DNA from: Enoplolaimus lenunculus
Lineage: Eukaryota > Nematoda > Enoplea > Enoplida > Thoracostomopsidae
DNA length: 64,000 bases
Assembly: GCA_030248215.1 (NCBI GenBank)
Contig: JASANG010000245.1
Coordinates: forward strand, 310,001 to 374,000
Direction: 5' to 3'
Shown here: positions 12,500-24,390 of the stretch, piece by piece
Layout of the letters: each line of letters starts with the position of its first letter
Position numbering within the stretch: the stretch's first letter is position 1
Notes under the pieces: model-generated
What the model saw: the letters and a program-made list of their open reading frames with translations, nothing else
What the model was told of the DNA's origin: nothing
Databases searched by the model: none
Translations under genes and position numbers: made by a program

Positions 12500-13511
12500 A
12501 ATGTTATTTATTTCGTGCTACAATAACTTCAGCTAGATTAAGTAGTGACTACATTAAACGGTTTGATTTAAATTACCGTCTTGTGATCGTCGTTTGCGAA
12601 CTCACTAGTTTTATTAATCCAAGAAATCTTATTTTTAAAACAAATGAATTTACACTTACAGAATATAGCAGGTGTAAACGGATAGTAAAAATAACGGAAA
12701 CGGATACTGTTGAAATATAAATGTTTCAAAAATGTTTTATTTTTGTGCTAACACAATTGAAGCCTGCATATTATATACACAGGTTTTTCAAAAATTCGAA
12801 AGCAAAAGTTGAATTTTGTAGTTTTTATTTCATTTCAAACAATTGCAGAATATCTGCAATTTTTAACCTAAAAATAACAGAATTTCCGTTATTTCTATAA
12901 CGAAAATGAAAACGGACGCCGATTTTTATGGAAGCGCAAACAGACATCGATTGGAATAATTGTGTTTAATTTAATAAACGCTGAAATATTTATGTAATTT
13001 CTGTTTTATGCGGAAAGTTTACTGAGTAAACGTTTGCCTCGTGTTCGAAGGCTTCCACTGTATCCATCAAAAAGTATTCGACCAATGTTACTCTGATTGG
13101 CGTCCCGTTTACTCACGGTACGGCAATACACCTGGAGTGCAACGGTGAGCACTTGTACGCCTACATTTTGGTTGGGACAGCGGGACAATTTTGAGCGTTT
13201 GTTTTTGGAAGGTCGGTTGGGATAGCTTCGGGTCTACTATGATCCCGTTTGGTCGGTCGAGAGAGCCGGGAAAGTTTCGAGTCTGTTTTCGCTATCACTT
13301 GGGCTTAGGGATACAGACTTATGTTATTCTTAGGTTTAAGCTAGTTTCAGGTTTAGGTTGTCAGCTTTATTCCAAGGCTTCAGTTTTAGGCAAGGTTTAT
13401 GTATAAGCTTACATTTGAGCGTACCGGTTCTGTAAGCTTACGCTTGAATGGTTCCGTAGCCAAAACAAAGCCAGAGGAAATTGGCTTTGCGATGAACCTG
13501 TTAAGATTGAC

Positions 13512-13652
13512 GGCCAATGTAAAGTATAGGGGCGGAACAGTATTATAAGCATATTCCTAAGCCTAAGCCAAACAAAAAATTACTCTAAAGCTTAAGCTTA
13601 CTCTTTTCTAGTCCTACAGAAAAATGTTCCGCCCCTGATCTTTACATGGGTC
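13512..13652. mobile_element. GGCC-tipped MITE (family I)
   Basis: Left end GGCCAATGTAAAGTATAGGG, then GCGGAACAGTATTATAAGCA, CCTAAGCCTAAGCC, GTCTAAAGCTTAAGCTTACT-type core, and an inverted right end with TTCCGCCCCTGATCTTTAC. Short copy with few hexamers. Confidence 0.8.
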
Positions 13653-13941
13653 AAATACCTATGGCTATAGTTACGAACAAAACTCAATGAAAGTGTACAG
13701 CCGAAATTCCCCGTCCTTATGCAAAAATTGTGCCGGGGTCAGTGACCGATTTTTGCTGGAATCGGAAGTAGACATATGGTTGTACCCTGCTGCATGGGTG
13801 TAAAGAGGATAAGTTGAAAACCACTTGATGTTTTCTTTTTTGTTGGTTGGTTAATTAGTTTTCTTATTAAGCATATATAAAGACAGATTTATTAAGCAAA
13901 AAATGACGCAAGTTTAGAAATAAAAGCGCAATAGCATTGAC

Positions 13942-14142
13942 GGACCATGTTACTTTAAGGGGCGCCAGATTTCTGGTGGGTCTATAAAAAGTAGGTTTAG
14001 ATTCTAGATACATTTTTTCTGCTTAGGGGTAGGCTTATAGGCTCAGGCTTACGCATATAGGAAGTCATATTTACAACGCTTAGGCTAATAGGCTTAGGAA
14101 TACGCTTAATCTACTGTTGCACCCGTTAAAGTAACATTGGCC
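13942..14142. mobile_element. GGCC-tipped MITE (family II)
   Basis: Left end GGACCATGTTACTTTAAGGG; right end TTAAAGTAACATTGGCC is its inverted copy. The core contains TTAGGC-like hexamers and the CTAGAAT/AATCTACTGTT blocks found in the other family II copies. Confidence 0.78.
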
Positions 14143-14767
14143 CCATTGACAAACAAAACAACAGAGTAAATTATACGTAGAAAAAAGCCGTTTACAAAAA
14201 GATAAACTGTCGCCGTGCCCCCGTATCCAGAGGAGGATCAGAGACAGCTCGGTTTCTAAACGTGTGGTGCCAAGCTGGCTTCAAGCGTACGGCGCACTCG
14301 GGCATCGCTCACGTGCTGCGCAGGTGACTCAAGAACTTGCGCAGCACACTCGTGCAGAACTCGTGCTATCGCACTCGTTCCACTCTTGTGCGTACACTCG
14401 TTCTTTATTCACTTGCACAGCAAAATAGCGATGCTCTCGTGCACGCACTCGCCTCACTTTTTCGGCTCGTGCCATACACTTGACGCATCGCAACAGTGTG
14501 CGTTCATGTCAGAAGACCGCAACGCCGTACTACGACTATTTACTTAAACGCTTCGATCAAATGATATTGGCATTAATATGGTTGTTTCTTGCGGGCTATT
14601 ACCTATAAATAGTTTAACGCATCTTGCACACTAAGAATCGGTTGATATTTTTGTTCCAATTTTCTATTTTCTCAACCATATGTTCAGTGAGCGTAAAGTG
14701 ACCGAATTTGACTATCTGGGTGCAACAGGAAGCCAAAATTAAAGATAGTAAACTGAAAATTTTTCGT

Positions 14768-15037
14768 TTAACCCTTTCTCACATGAATATTTTCTATTTC
14801 TCCTCAGACCTATTTTTATGCTAGGATTCGAACTCCACTGATTGGAGTGGGAGGCGTATACCATCACCACTCAGCTATAGGAGCTTGACGCTCGAGCCCG
14901 AGGGGGCTCTACGTCTTGTGGTGATTTAGTACTATGTATACGTGTTGCAATTGTTAAACACGGTGCCATATATACTATTTAACGTATATACACTGCGCTG
15001 AGTTGCCTACAGGCAACTCAATGTGAGAAGGGGATAA
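14768..15037 (-). mobile_element. piggyBac MITE with tRNA-like module
   Basis: TTAA followed by CCCTTTCTCACATGAATA at the left and CAATGTGAGAAGGGG at the right; the right target copy has decayed (ATAA). At 14821-14884 on the - strand lies a tRNA-like segment with A box TAGCTGAGTGG and B box AGTTCGAATCC. Confidence 0.8.
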
Positions 15038-15455
15038 TACTTACGAAAGCGGAGGTCGACAAAAAGGTGTATATATATAATGCAAGAGCTGTATTTGGGA
15101 AATGCTTTTATTCCCAATCTGCTGTTTATCTCTACAAATGATTTTACCCGTGGATCCTAAGGGAAATAAACATATATGTTCAGAACACTTAAACATGCGT
15201 TCTAAAATGTATGATTAACGTAAACAGCTATTCTAAACAGAGGAACCGTTGAAAACGATTGATCTGCAGTAACATTTTAATAATGGTTTCATAAAACTTG
15301 TACTACTTTGCCTATTAACGGGTTTTATACTTTTCCAAATAAGAAATATTTTGCACCTGCTTTCGAAATTTTTTGTGAGGATTTTTACAATAACAATATA
15401 ACGTCGAAATCATTTAAGTACATTAATACAAGAACATATAAATATTAAACTTTTG

Positions 15456-15646
15456 GGCCAGTGTTATTTTGAGGGCCGGAGCAGTAGTAAAAGCATATTC
15501 CTAAAGCGTGTATGTCTCTGCAAAACGATAAGCTTATAACTAAACTTAGGCTTAATCCAAACCTTATGAGCAAAAAATTAGCATTCAGGCTTCAGTTTAT
15601 TAATGGATTCTTGAGTCTGACTACGCCCCAAAAAGTAACATTGGCC
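15456..15646. mobile_element. GGCC-tipped MITE (family II)
   Basis: Left end GGCCAGTGTTATTTTGAGGG, right end AAAAAGTAACATTGGCC. The core has ATTCCTAAAGCG and AAGCTTATAACTAAACTTAG. It abuts the 3' side of the PKG first exon. Confidence 0.7.
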
Positions 15647-15681
15647 GTGTTTTGCGTTCAGTAATTGCAAGCATCATTTAC

Positions 15682-16013
15682 GCTGCAATTTTCTGTTTGA
15701 CACTGGTAGCGGCAGAAGTAGCGGCAGTGTTTGAAGATTTTTTCGTATCGCTGTTGTTGTTGTTGTTGATATTGTTGGGTTCGTTCGAATTTGCCGATGC
15801 ATTTCCGGATTCGTCAGCGTCATCGCCGGCACCTTTTTGTTCAGCGTCAAGCTGATCCATAATCCGTTGGCATCGGTTCATTTCTCGTTTCAGTTGTTCG
15901 ATGAGAGAATCTTTTTCAGTGACTTCGGTTGCAAGTTCGTCGATAAGCGATTCTTTTTCTTTGAGCTGTTCAATTTTTGTTTCCAACGCAGTTTGAATTT
16001 CGTCAAGCGCCAT
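15682..16013 (-). CDS. PRKG1: cGMP-dependent protein kinase, first coding exon (leucine zipper)
   Basis: ATG at 16011-16013 on the - strand opens a frame of 110 codons plus two bases, ending at a GTAAAT donor. The first about 50 residues form a leucine-zipper coiled coil (LDEIQTALETKIEQLKEKES, then LIDELATEVTEKDSLIEQLK) that aligns without gaps to the N-terminus of vertebrate PKG I-beta. REMNRCQRIM matches the PKG I-alpha KLHKCQSV segment, whose Cys forms the interchain disulfide. A low-complexity Asn/Ser/Ala linker follows. In PKG I this zipper dimerises the kinase and docks substrates. No cyclic-nucleotide or kinase exons were found in the window; on this strand they would lie to the left, beyond position 1. 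A stand-alone coiled-coil gene cannot be excluded. Confidence 0.7.
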
Positions 16014-16619
16014 TGATAAGATTGCCTGGTAACAACAACTCGATGAACGCTGGCGTTTGAAGTACAGCGGACGTTTGATGAGCCACAGTCTCGGAATACA
16101 ACGGGTTTAGAAACGTTTTGAGTAAACAGTAGTGTTGATGTAATGAAATATTTTTAATGTTGAAATAATATACTTACTATTTTTTATGATTTATTCTCTA
16201 TGAAGTATTAGAAAACGGTATATATTGCTGAAAATCAGGTATACAATCTAAGAAGTCATGCATGGCATATTCCAAATAAAACTATACGAGTTCCGATAAC
16301 TGAAGTTTTCTATGGCTAAAAGCAGCGTTTATACCTTTACACCGATTGATTTAGATTTTTGAGATAAGCCACGCCATATGACAATCGTTTGATTTTATGA
16401 GAATAGAGCACAACTTTATGACTGGTGTAAATTCAAAACTCTTCAGGGCAAAGCTTCAAATATGAAAAATAAATTAAAAAAATATGCGATTTGAACACTG
16501 AAATTCTTGATTGAAAACCAAGTCTAAACTCGGTGTTTACCCGAACTTCTATATTTATTCTAATGGTCGCAACGAATTAAGAGTTGCCTGCGGATAAACA
16601 CAGGTGTGTAAGAAATTTC

Positions 16620-16820
16620 GGCCCATGTAAAGATCACGGGCGAAACGTTTTTCTGTGGGAGTGCAATAGAGTAAGCTTAAGCTTTAGACTAATTTTTTGC
16701 TTGGCTTAGGCTAAGGCTTAGGTTTAGGAATATGCTCATTCGTACGCTTGGTCTTAGGCTAAGGCTTACGCTTAGGAATATTCTTATAATACTGTTGCGC
16801 CCCTGTTCTTTACATTGGCC
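16620..16820. mobile_element. GGCC-tipped MITE (family I) with perfect 8-bp duplication
   Basis: Element from GGCCCATGTAAAGATCACGG to TTCTTTACATTGGCC, bounded by GAAATTTC at 16612-16619 and again at 16821-16828. The core is a row of degenerate TTAGGC hexamers. This is the cleanest evidence for an 8-bp target duplication in family I. Confidence 0.88.
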
Positions 16821-16987
16821 GAAATTTCTGACCGTATCTGCGGGTTAAAACTATCTAAAACGCTTGTATAAATTTTGTTAATCTTTATCCGCCTAAAATT
16901 TGAATTTACAAATTTACAAGCATAGGGTTTAGCAAAAAGTTGAATTTTTGTAAGCGGATTTTACCGTTTTATGAGCAATGTTTGCTA

Positions 16988-17560
16988 TTAGGTGTAAACG
17001 CGTAGTGAAAATATGAGCCGAAACGGATAGTGATCAAAATTGCTGAAGCGGAAGCGGAAAACAAATATTTGCGTAGAAAAGCTTAAAAGATATTGTATAT
17101 ATTTTCCTAAGAATGCTATTGGTTGAATTAAATGCTAATATTTACCAGCGTAGGTAAAAAATTTTATAACAAAAATGAATTTATCTCAACGGATTGTGGA
17201 TAAATTGTTTCGATTTTAGTTCAAGTCGAACGGACACGGCATATATGTGAGTATTCGGCCAATGTAAAAGAACAGGAAGCCTAAGCCTAAGCGTGCAAAT
17301 GAGTTTATTCCTGAGCCTAAAGCCTAAGCGTAAGCCAAAGGGAAGCAAAAAATTAGACTAAAAGCTTATTGTATTCTAGTCCCACAGAAAAACGTTCCTG
17401 TTCTGATCTTTACATGGGCCCACTATTCAAAGGTGGATGATTTTTAAGCGATTTACCGTTAACTATGACCGCAAAAATAACAGAGTTTCCGGTATTTTTA
17501 ATACGGAAGCGGAAATGGATATTAATTTTTACCGGAAACGCGGATATCTGGTTACACTCT
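16988..17560. repeat. AACGG/CCGTT-rich repeat split by a GGCC MITE
   Basis: Left part starts near AGGTGTAAACGCGTAGTG with CGGAAGCGG units; right part (after 17428) has AAAATAACAGAGTTTCCGG and ends near GGTTACACTCT, the approximate inverse of the left tip. The family I element at 17257-17420 lies inside. Related to 8019-8325. Confidence 0.4.
17257..17420. mobile_element. GGCC-tipped MITE (family I)
   Basis: From GGCCAATGTAAAAGAACAGG to GATCTTTACATGGGCC. Flanks GAGTATTC and CACTATTC agree at six of eight positions, consistent with an aged 8-bp duplication. Core of CCTAAGCCTAAGCG-type hexamers. Confidence 0.78.
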
Positions 17561-17801
17561 AATTATTACTGCATCGAAAGTGCCGACTTTAATCGGAATG
17601 AGTTACATATTAGCGGCGCTAATTTAAATTTTTGTTTACATTATTTTTTCAAACAAAAATGAAAGATAAGAGTGTAAAGGTGGTTCGGGGGTAGAGTAAT
17701 TTTACTGCGACTATATCCGGGGGGTAAAAAAGTACCATGAGCTGGCTAAGGCCTATATATATACTGTGTTACCTAAAGGCGCGTGTTCATATTTTCTTCT
17801 A

Positions 17802-18015
17802 CACTACCAAAAAGGTGAGTTAAATTGACTGTTTCCAACATACGCTTTGCCGGACTACAAAAACTGAGTCAAAATTCGACTCCGCCAGAATTCGACTCAA
17901 TGAGCCGCTCAGCGAGTCAAATTTGGCTCTAGCGGAGTCGTAGTTGACTTAGTTTGTGCAGTCCGGAGAAGCCTATTTCGGAAAACGTCAATTTGACTCA
18001 CCATTTTTTGCAGTG
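17802..18015. mobile_element. Palindromic TA-flanked MITE (GAGTC family)
   Basis: From CACTACCAAAAAGGTGAGTT to CACCATTTTTTGCAGTG, with TA on each side. The interior is a chain of GAGTCAAAT/ATTTGACTC units, so the whole element is close to one long hairpin. Tips and TA duplication suggest a Tc1/mariner-type origin. Confidence 0.75.
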
Positions 18016-18047
18016 TAGCAATAACTGTTTTGAAATCAAGGCCCGTA

Positions 18048-18268
18048 CACTGTAAAAAATGGGGAGTCAAATTGACTCTCTCGGAAATAGGCTTTTCCTG
18101 ATAATACACAAACTGAGTCAAATTTGATTCCGCCAGAGTCAAATTCGATTCATTGAATCGCTCAGTGAGTCCAATTTGCCTCTGGCGGCGTCAAATTTGA
18201 CTCAGTTTGTGTAGTCAGGAAAAGCCTATTTCCGAGAGAGTCAATTTGACTCCCCATTTTTTACAGTG
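18048..18268. mobile_element. Palindromic TA-flanked MITE (GAGTC family)
   Basis: CACTGTAAAAAATGGGGAGT at the left and its exact inverse at the right, with TA on both sides. It is 30 bases from the preceding copy and is the best preserved hairpin of the family in the window. Confidence 0.85.
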
Positions 18269-19403
18269 TATTCATCAATAGTATATATATGTAGCACCTA
18301 ATCACCAGTTGATTGTAAATTTTATTAACTTTCGAACCAGTGAATAATGAGATTGAAAATTCAGCACATTTTTTGCATTTAAACTTTGCCGTTATTTCAA
18401 TACCAATTTTTAAGTTTCGCAAGTAAATAAGGTTGTTAGTTAACCTATCGCTAAGCTGGTGGTCGATGCTTTACGCATTTGAGATTACGGGCCCTGGTAT
18501 AAATTCCTCAGTAAAAAGCTTTTACGACCACAGAATGCGAATATCAATAAAATTATACTTAAAACATGTTTCTTAATCCGCATATCAACGCCAATAAATA
18601 ACTCAGACACGCCAGCTTAATTATAAAGAATACGGCGGTTAGGTTAGCTTGCATCAACAAAATATATAAATAACTCACAGTATATAGAAAACTACACAAC
18701 CGTTTTTGACTAATACTTTTACCGGTACAAGTATACACCTCGTCAGAGGCTGACCGGTACGACGCAAATACGACCATTATGTTCTGTACTAAATTTGAAG
18801 GGGTTTTTACCACGTGAAAAAATTGCTAAACGTTGAAAAAAAATAAATGAATGGGGTTTAACCCCTAAAACACGCCTGGCAACAGCCTCGCACCCCGTTT
18901 CAGGCACTCAACAAACCCACATACGGGCCTAAAAGCGCCATTGTTCTTGTTGTTGTTGTTTTTTGTTGTAGTTTATATTTTCTGTGCTTTTAGGCTCTCG
19001 ATAGTACTCATCTCAAAAACTAACCCGAGTGACAAAACAATATTACAAAATACCTATGTCCTATATATATTATGCCTGAAAATGGCAACAGTTACAGAGT
19101 CCTCTGCGTGTGTTGGCAAATGTTGCTGAAATGGATGTTTTTCGTTGCCTGAAAGCCAGAAAAAACAACAACAACAACAACAGTACGAAAATTATAATAC
19201 TCTATTTCAGAACCAAACGAGACATTTTTGGTTTAACTCAACGCAGTCTCAGGTGCAAGGCGTGTTTTTGCGACCAAGGTTTGTTAGTTATTGATTAGAT
19301 TAAACCTACAACCAGCTAGAGTACTGTGTTGGACCTTAAAGCCGTTCAAAACACTAAGACGGGGTAATATTTTGTTTACGATGATCGCACGTTTATGAAA
19401 CTG

Positions 19404-19681
19404 CGTCAATGTAAACAACAGGGGCGTAACGGTATTATACGCATATTCCTAAGCCTAAGCATAAGCCTAAACGTAAGAATTAGATTATTCCTAAGCCTAA
19501 GCCTAAACGTAACAATTAGTTTATTCCTAAGCCTAAACCTAAACCTAGCCTAAGCCTAAACGCAAGACTGAGTTTATCTCTAAGCCTAAACCTAAGCCAA
19601 GCAAAAAAATAGTCTAAAGCTTAAGCTTACTCTATTGCCGTCCCACAGAAAAACGTTCCACCCTTGATCTTTACCTGGGCC
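19404..19681. mobile_element. GGCC-tipped MITE (family I), long hexamer core
   Basis: Left end CGTCAATGTAAACAACAGGG, right end TTGATCTTTACCTGGGCC. The core contains the longest run of CCTAAGCCTAAACG-type hexamers in this part of the window. Flanks (TGAAACTG, GGAAACTG one base off) suggest a degraded 8-bp duplication. Confidence 0.78.
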
Positions 19682-21485
19682 GGGAAACTGAAAGAACTGT
19701 AATTTTAACATATATTTTCATGAAGGAAGTATTTTACGACTCTTATATATGAAAGAAACCTATCAGTTAGCCGTGTGTTATATATTGAAAATACAACTCT
19801 GACTAATGCTGCGATAAAAACCATAATGACATTTAAGGTAAACTATTAAAGTTAAGTTAAATCATTAGAAAAAAAACAGATTTCTTTACTTTGTAATGTT
19901 TGAAGTCTAAAAGTTGAAATTTAAGTCAGTTGTTAAACTAGAAAACAATTTAGCTATTAATCAGTCATTCTATTTGATTTTTAGTTCAATGGCAATTTGG
20001 CTTTGCGCATAGTTTGTTTAGACTAATGTCAGAAACTGACTGACAACCAAATTGAAGTATTAAGGTAAAGCCTATCTTGGAGAGAATCAATTTGACTCAC
20101 CATTTGATGCAGTGTATATAATTAATAGAAAATTAAATTTGACCAATTTTTAATTTCAAACTACCATACAAAATCGACCAAAATTCCGGACCCCGGCTGC
20201 TATGATTAACCCACCTTCTCGTTCATCTATTATCCATATAAGGCATCTTCAGTGTATGTTAGCTAAAATAGACACTACGATAGTAAAAGATAACACAGAT
20301 GCTATTGAGATAAAAACCACGTGCCCGAATAATTATATGTGTTTTCGTTCTACGGAACCCGCAATGGCTTTTAGTTACAAGCTATAGGGCATATAACCTT
20401 TTGAGATAACAGATTTAGACCGAGTGATTAAATGCGCTTGCTACTATAAGAACGTTATACGCCTTGTTTGTTTTTAAATAATTCCTTTCCTGGGATGTAT
20501 TTCAGTGTTAAAACCAAACAAACCACACCACTATAGTCGAAGACAGACGCGCAACCAAGGAGACTCTCACAGAGTCTACCGATAGTACATCTTCACCATA
20601 TCGGTTGAGTGGAGTTTCTCTGGATGGCATAAGGTTCGCAACTGCGAAACCGGGTACACCTGCCGTCCGGACAATTTCGCCACGTTTCCTTAAACTTTTT
20701 TAGCCAACGTCAAAATTTCATGTATAACTTTCAACGGTCAAATGCCTCCCGTTTGTAAATCTTCGGGTCCGCTTTTCTAGCAACTCCTGGCTTGACGGTG
20801 GTTGCGTATAGCTGGTTCTGCTTTTCATCAGACACATATGCTTATAAGTCATATTCGGTGAATGTGGGTTTTGAGGGTCATTTATTATGAACCAAAAACC
20901 ATGGCAGCGCAAAAGTTAAGAACCAGAAAAAAAAACTTCTAAATTAAATCATATATCAGAACGAAACAGTCTTAGTTTATGCAGGCTCTCATAGCGGCCA
21001 CAAAGGACTGTTTTTCTAGGCTGGGTTGATATTTTGTCATGCCTAAAAATGTGACTGGGTTATATAATACATATAGCAGAGTTCCTGGTTTAGAGTTTTT
21101 GGCTCAGACATCGAGTCCGGGTTAGGGTAAAAAGGTTACTATGACTTTTATTACGTCTGTTGTTAAGACGAAATGTGGCGTGTCACCACTGGTACCAGCG
21201 AACAAACGGGTAGCAGTTATACTTGTCGAAGTTATGCGCGTTTTTAGTTAAATATTATAGGTTAAGCAAAAAAATGTGATTTTGAAAAAAATTGACCACT
21301 TTAGAAGCTTTAGAACATGTAATGTTTTTGAAGGATAACCATATATAAACAGCGCTGGTGGCAGCGGATATATTGAAATCCGCAACCGAATTATACGGAG
21401 GCTGTCAAAATTAGCCAAAACGAAAGCTGAAGCAAATTACGTTATTAAAACGATGTTGAAACCAAATCAATTTTAAAACATTTTC
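19682..21485. other. Stretch without a supported gene
   Basis: AT-rich. Only a fragment of the GAGTC palindromic MITE (about 20069-20115, ending TGATGCAGTG) could be identified. An open frame around 20539-20702 is discussed among rejected items. Confidence 0.4.
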
Positions 21486-21917
21486 AGCCCATGTTACTTT
21501 TAGGGGCGTCCATGTTTCTGGTGCGTCTGTAGAAGTAAAAGAGAAGGTTTAGATTCTAGATTACATTTTTTGCTTAGTCTTAGACTTAGGCTTAGGCATA
21601 GGTATGGTCGGAACAGCCAACCCCCATACCCCCTATTGGGAGGGACCTCGTCTAAAAAGCCCACACCCTAGCCAGTTGAAACGAAAACCGCTTAAGTTTT
21701 AAAATGCGTCTGGCTTCTTGCTCGTTTCGCTCGCGATTTTGGGGCCCCACCCTATAACTTGGGGGAGCCACGACCGCTGCCTGCTCCGGCACTTCGGCTT
21801 AATAACATTTTTTGCTTAGGCTTACGCTTAGGCCTAGGAACACATTTTTGCAACGCTTAGGCTTAGGCTTAGGAGTACGCTTAATCTACTGTTACGCCCC
21901 TAAAAGTAAACATTGGA
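21486..21917. mobile_element. GGCC-tipped MITE (family II) with a G/C-rich insertion
   Basis: Left end AGCCCATGTTACTTTTAGGG; right end TAAAAGTAAACATTGGAC. The hexamer core is interrupted at about 21600-21790 by a block rich in CCCC and GGGG runs like that at 1905-2097, so an older element seems to have received a second insertion. Confidence 0.65.
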
Positions 21918-22450
21918 CATATTTTCTATAAACCGTTTTCAAACATCTGCTTCGAAAATTAACACAAATTTACAGACAAAATTACTGAACGACACACGAT
22001 TCATAATTATTAGTTCAATACCGAAACTATCACATAATTTTCGCCAAAATACCTGCCCGACCTGGAAGTATACTTTTTACCACAGCGGAAACCGTGATGC
22101 ATACAGCCGGCGGTATTTATCTCAAACAGTGAACGTCTTTCTTCCAATTGAACGCGTCTGCTGGAATTCGGTCAAACCTTCGTTTCCGCGTCAATAGTTC
22201 GGTACTTGTTTACTTTCTTCCCTACAATGACTCTATTAATAAAATAGCCTGAAGCGAATGCTAAGCCTGAACCTTCACCTAAAGTTTAGACAACAATAAC
22301 AAACAGTTTGGGGGAACATTTAACGTTAGCGTGTAGGCATTAACCAAATGTTAATATAATTGTTTCATATTTTTCCATGATAGGCAAAAAAGTAAGTAAG
22401 TCCAAATCCCAGTTACCACCTGTTATATATTTCATGAAACTTTAACTATA

Positions 22451-22979
22451 ATGGGTCATCCACGTTATACTGTCTACGCTACTGTAAAAAATTGTTCCCA
22501 CGTACGAGCGCCTAAGTCTGTAATTTTATTGTTTCCAAATTACATGCCCAAATGTCACTCATGTCCTGTGTAGACCCTGCTGACAACTCGCACTCTCCAT
22601 AAACGACCTATGCTTGGTCACGTTGCCGTCCATACCCATGCTAAATTGTCAATTCGTTATTTAAAGGACAACTGTTTTGTCCAGAGTCTGTGAGTAGGGA
22701 CTCAGCATATCTCATAACACAAAGTTTGTCGGAAGGAACTTTGCTTTGCAATTATACAGAGTCTGTTCGAAGGAACTCGTATTGTCAGACACTGTGTCCA
22801 GACAGTGTCTACATTGTCTTCAGTCCCTTCGAAGGACCTGCTTTCAAAATCCACTATCTAGTTACACCTTCGGTGAAGTCCTTATAGCTTAAGGACATTG
22901 TCGTTTTGTCCCGCCCTTAAAACCAGGTGTGTGGACAATTTTTTACAGTAGCGTAGACAGTATTACGTGGATGATCCAT
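22451..22979. mobile_element. MITE with about 40-bp inverted ends (ATGGGTCATCCACG family)
   Basis: The left end ATGGGTCATCCACGTTATAC continues TGTCTACGCTACTGTAAAAA; the right end is the inverse, finishing TACGTGGATGATCCAT. The interior has several inverted GTCCGAAGGAAC-like and CAGACACTGTGTCC segments. A diverged copy is at 56090-56615. Confidence 0.8.
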
Positions 22980-23032
22980 AAACCACGCTATTATCCTATT
23001 CAACTGTAATTAAAGTAATGTTGCAGTATTTT

Positions 23033-23285
23033 GGCCCATGTAAAGATCAGGGGCGGAACGTTTTTCTGTGGTACTGCAATAAAGTAAGCTTAAGCTTTAG
23101 ACAATTTTTTTGCTTGGTTCAGGTTGAGGCTTAGGCTTAGGAATATGCTCATTCTTACGCTTAAGTTTAGGTTTAGGCTTACGCGCAGGCTTTAGGAATA
23201 TGCTCATTCTTACGCTTAGGCTTACGCTTAGGTTTAGGCTTAGGAATATGCTTATAATACTGTTAGGCCCTTTTATAGATTGGCC
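23033..23285. mobile_element. GGCC-tipped MITE (family I)
   Basis: From GGCCCATGTAAAGATCAGGG to ATAGATTGGCC. The core is TTAGGC hexamers with the GAATATGCTCATTCTTACGC spacer repeated twice. The right end is partly lost. Confidence 0.78.
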
Positions 23286-24390
23286 AACTATTTTAACAGG
23301 TGACAAACAATGTTTCCCTTGAGACCTGGTGTTTTTGGATAAAGAAGCGATCATATATTTAGTAAAGATACCGTCAGTTCAGTTGAACTCAAACTACTCG
23401 ATGAACAATTTCCAACTTAAAGATCAACGCAATATTGAGTTACTTTTTATTTGTTATACTTGGAGGGAATGCATTAAGGGCATCATCAATGCACCAGCAA
23501 TGATGTCATTATCACATCATCATTTGTAATGTTCCTTGTAGTCTTTCTCGAATACATCATGCCTGTGTTGGTTTCAGGTTACGACCGGTAGTTTACTTTC
23601 GGCACAGGTTCAAAATTGACCTCTGGCTCCGGAACAACTTGTGTAACTTGCAAGCAGTACAAACCCGTAGCCAAGGCACAGTCGGTGGGGTAAGCGGAAC
23701 ATAGACGGTCTCCTGAAATTTTTTTTGACCCAGTCATGTACATGTAAAATTTTACGCTTAAGTTTCAAAAAAATAAAATTTATTGAGAAACTGACCCTTT
23801 TGCCTAAGCCTAATTCTATACCTAAAGCAAAAACTAAAACCCTATTCACACGTGCAAGTTTTTGCTTCGATAACTTGAAATGTTTTTGGCTCAAATACGT
23901 CTGCGTAAAACAACAACCAAATCCGCAGTTCAAAAGAGGTGATCATGGGCAAACCGAAAAAAAATCCAATTTTAAACCAAAGTAAGCCATCAGGATGGAC
24001 GTCCAAACTGCCCGGTTGAACTGAAACGCAAATAAACTCGTTTCAAAAATACCGAGTCAAACAAACTAATTACACAATCAATCGAATATATTGCGTTCAC
24101 CGGTTTCAGTGGGACAACGGCAATGCCTGTGTGCAATAACGCTTCTTAGTTAAGACGGCAGCGTAGAATTATCGTCCAAATGGAATATTAATTTAATTTC
24201 TCCACAAACCACACACACACGGTTTGGGTTCAAACTTGAATAGATATTATTAGGTTTGCCGTACGTCGTCTACCGGTTTCGAAGTTTATGCCGATAGCGG
24301 ATTTGGTTTGAACGAAGTATTCGAGTTAAAATTAGAACAGCGGTTGCGTACTTTTCCTCAAAAAGCTTGTGTTTAAAGTCTAAATTCAAC

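Larger units (their letters stand above)
9862..13339. repeat. Tandem block, right copy (TTAA site empty)
   Basis: Second copy of 5200-8687, offset 4662 bases at its left end and 4652 at its right after small indels. Its left junction is inside the piggyBac transposase. Its right end runs through TTAA 13336-13339 into unique sequence (GCTAGTTTCAGG) with no piggyBac, so this copy shows the pre-insertion state of the site. Confidence 0.95.

Noticed and set aside
20539-20702. Open frame on the + strand with a protein-like Ser/Thr/Pro composition (contains LSGVSLDGIRFATAKPGTP)
   Set aside because: An in-frame stop lies just upstream, no start codon or strong acceptor fits, no partner exon was found, and a frame of about 55 codons can arise by chance.
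23097-23354. 85-codon - strand frame rich in Leu/Ser and Lys/Pro
   Set aside because: It is a translation of the TTAGGC hexamer core of a GGCC element; similar frames recur in each copy.
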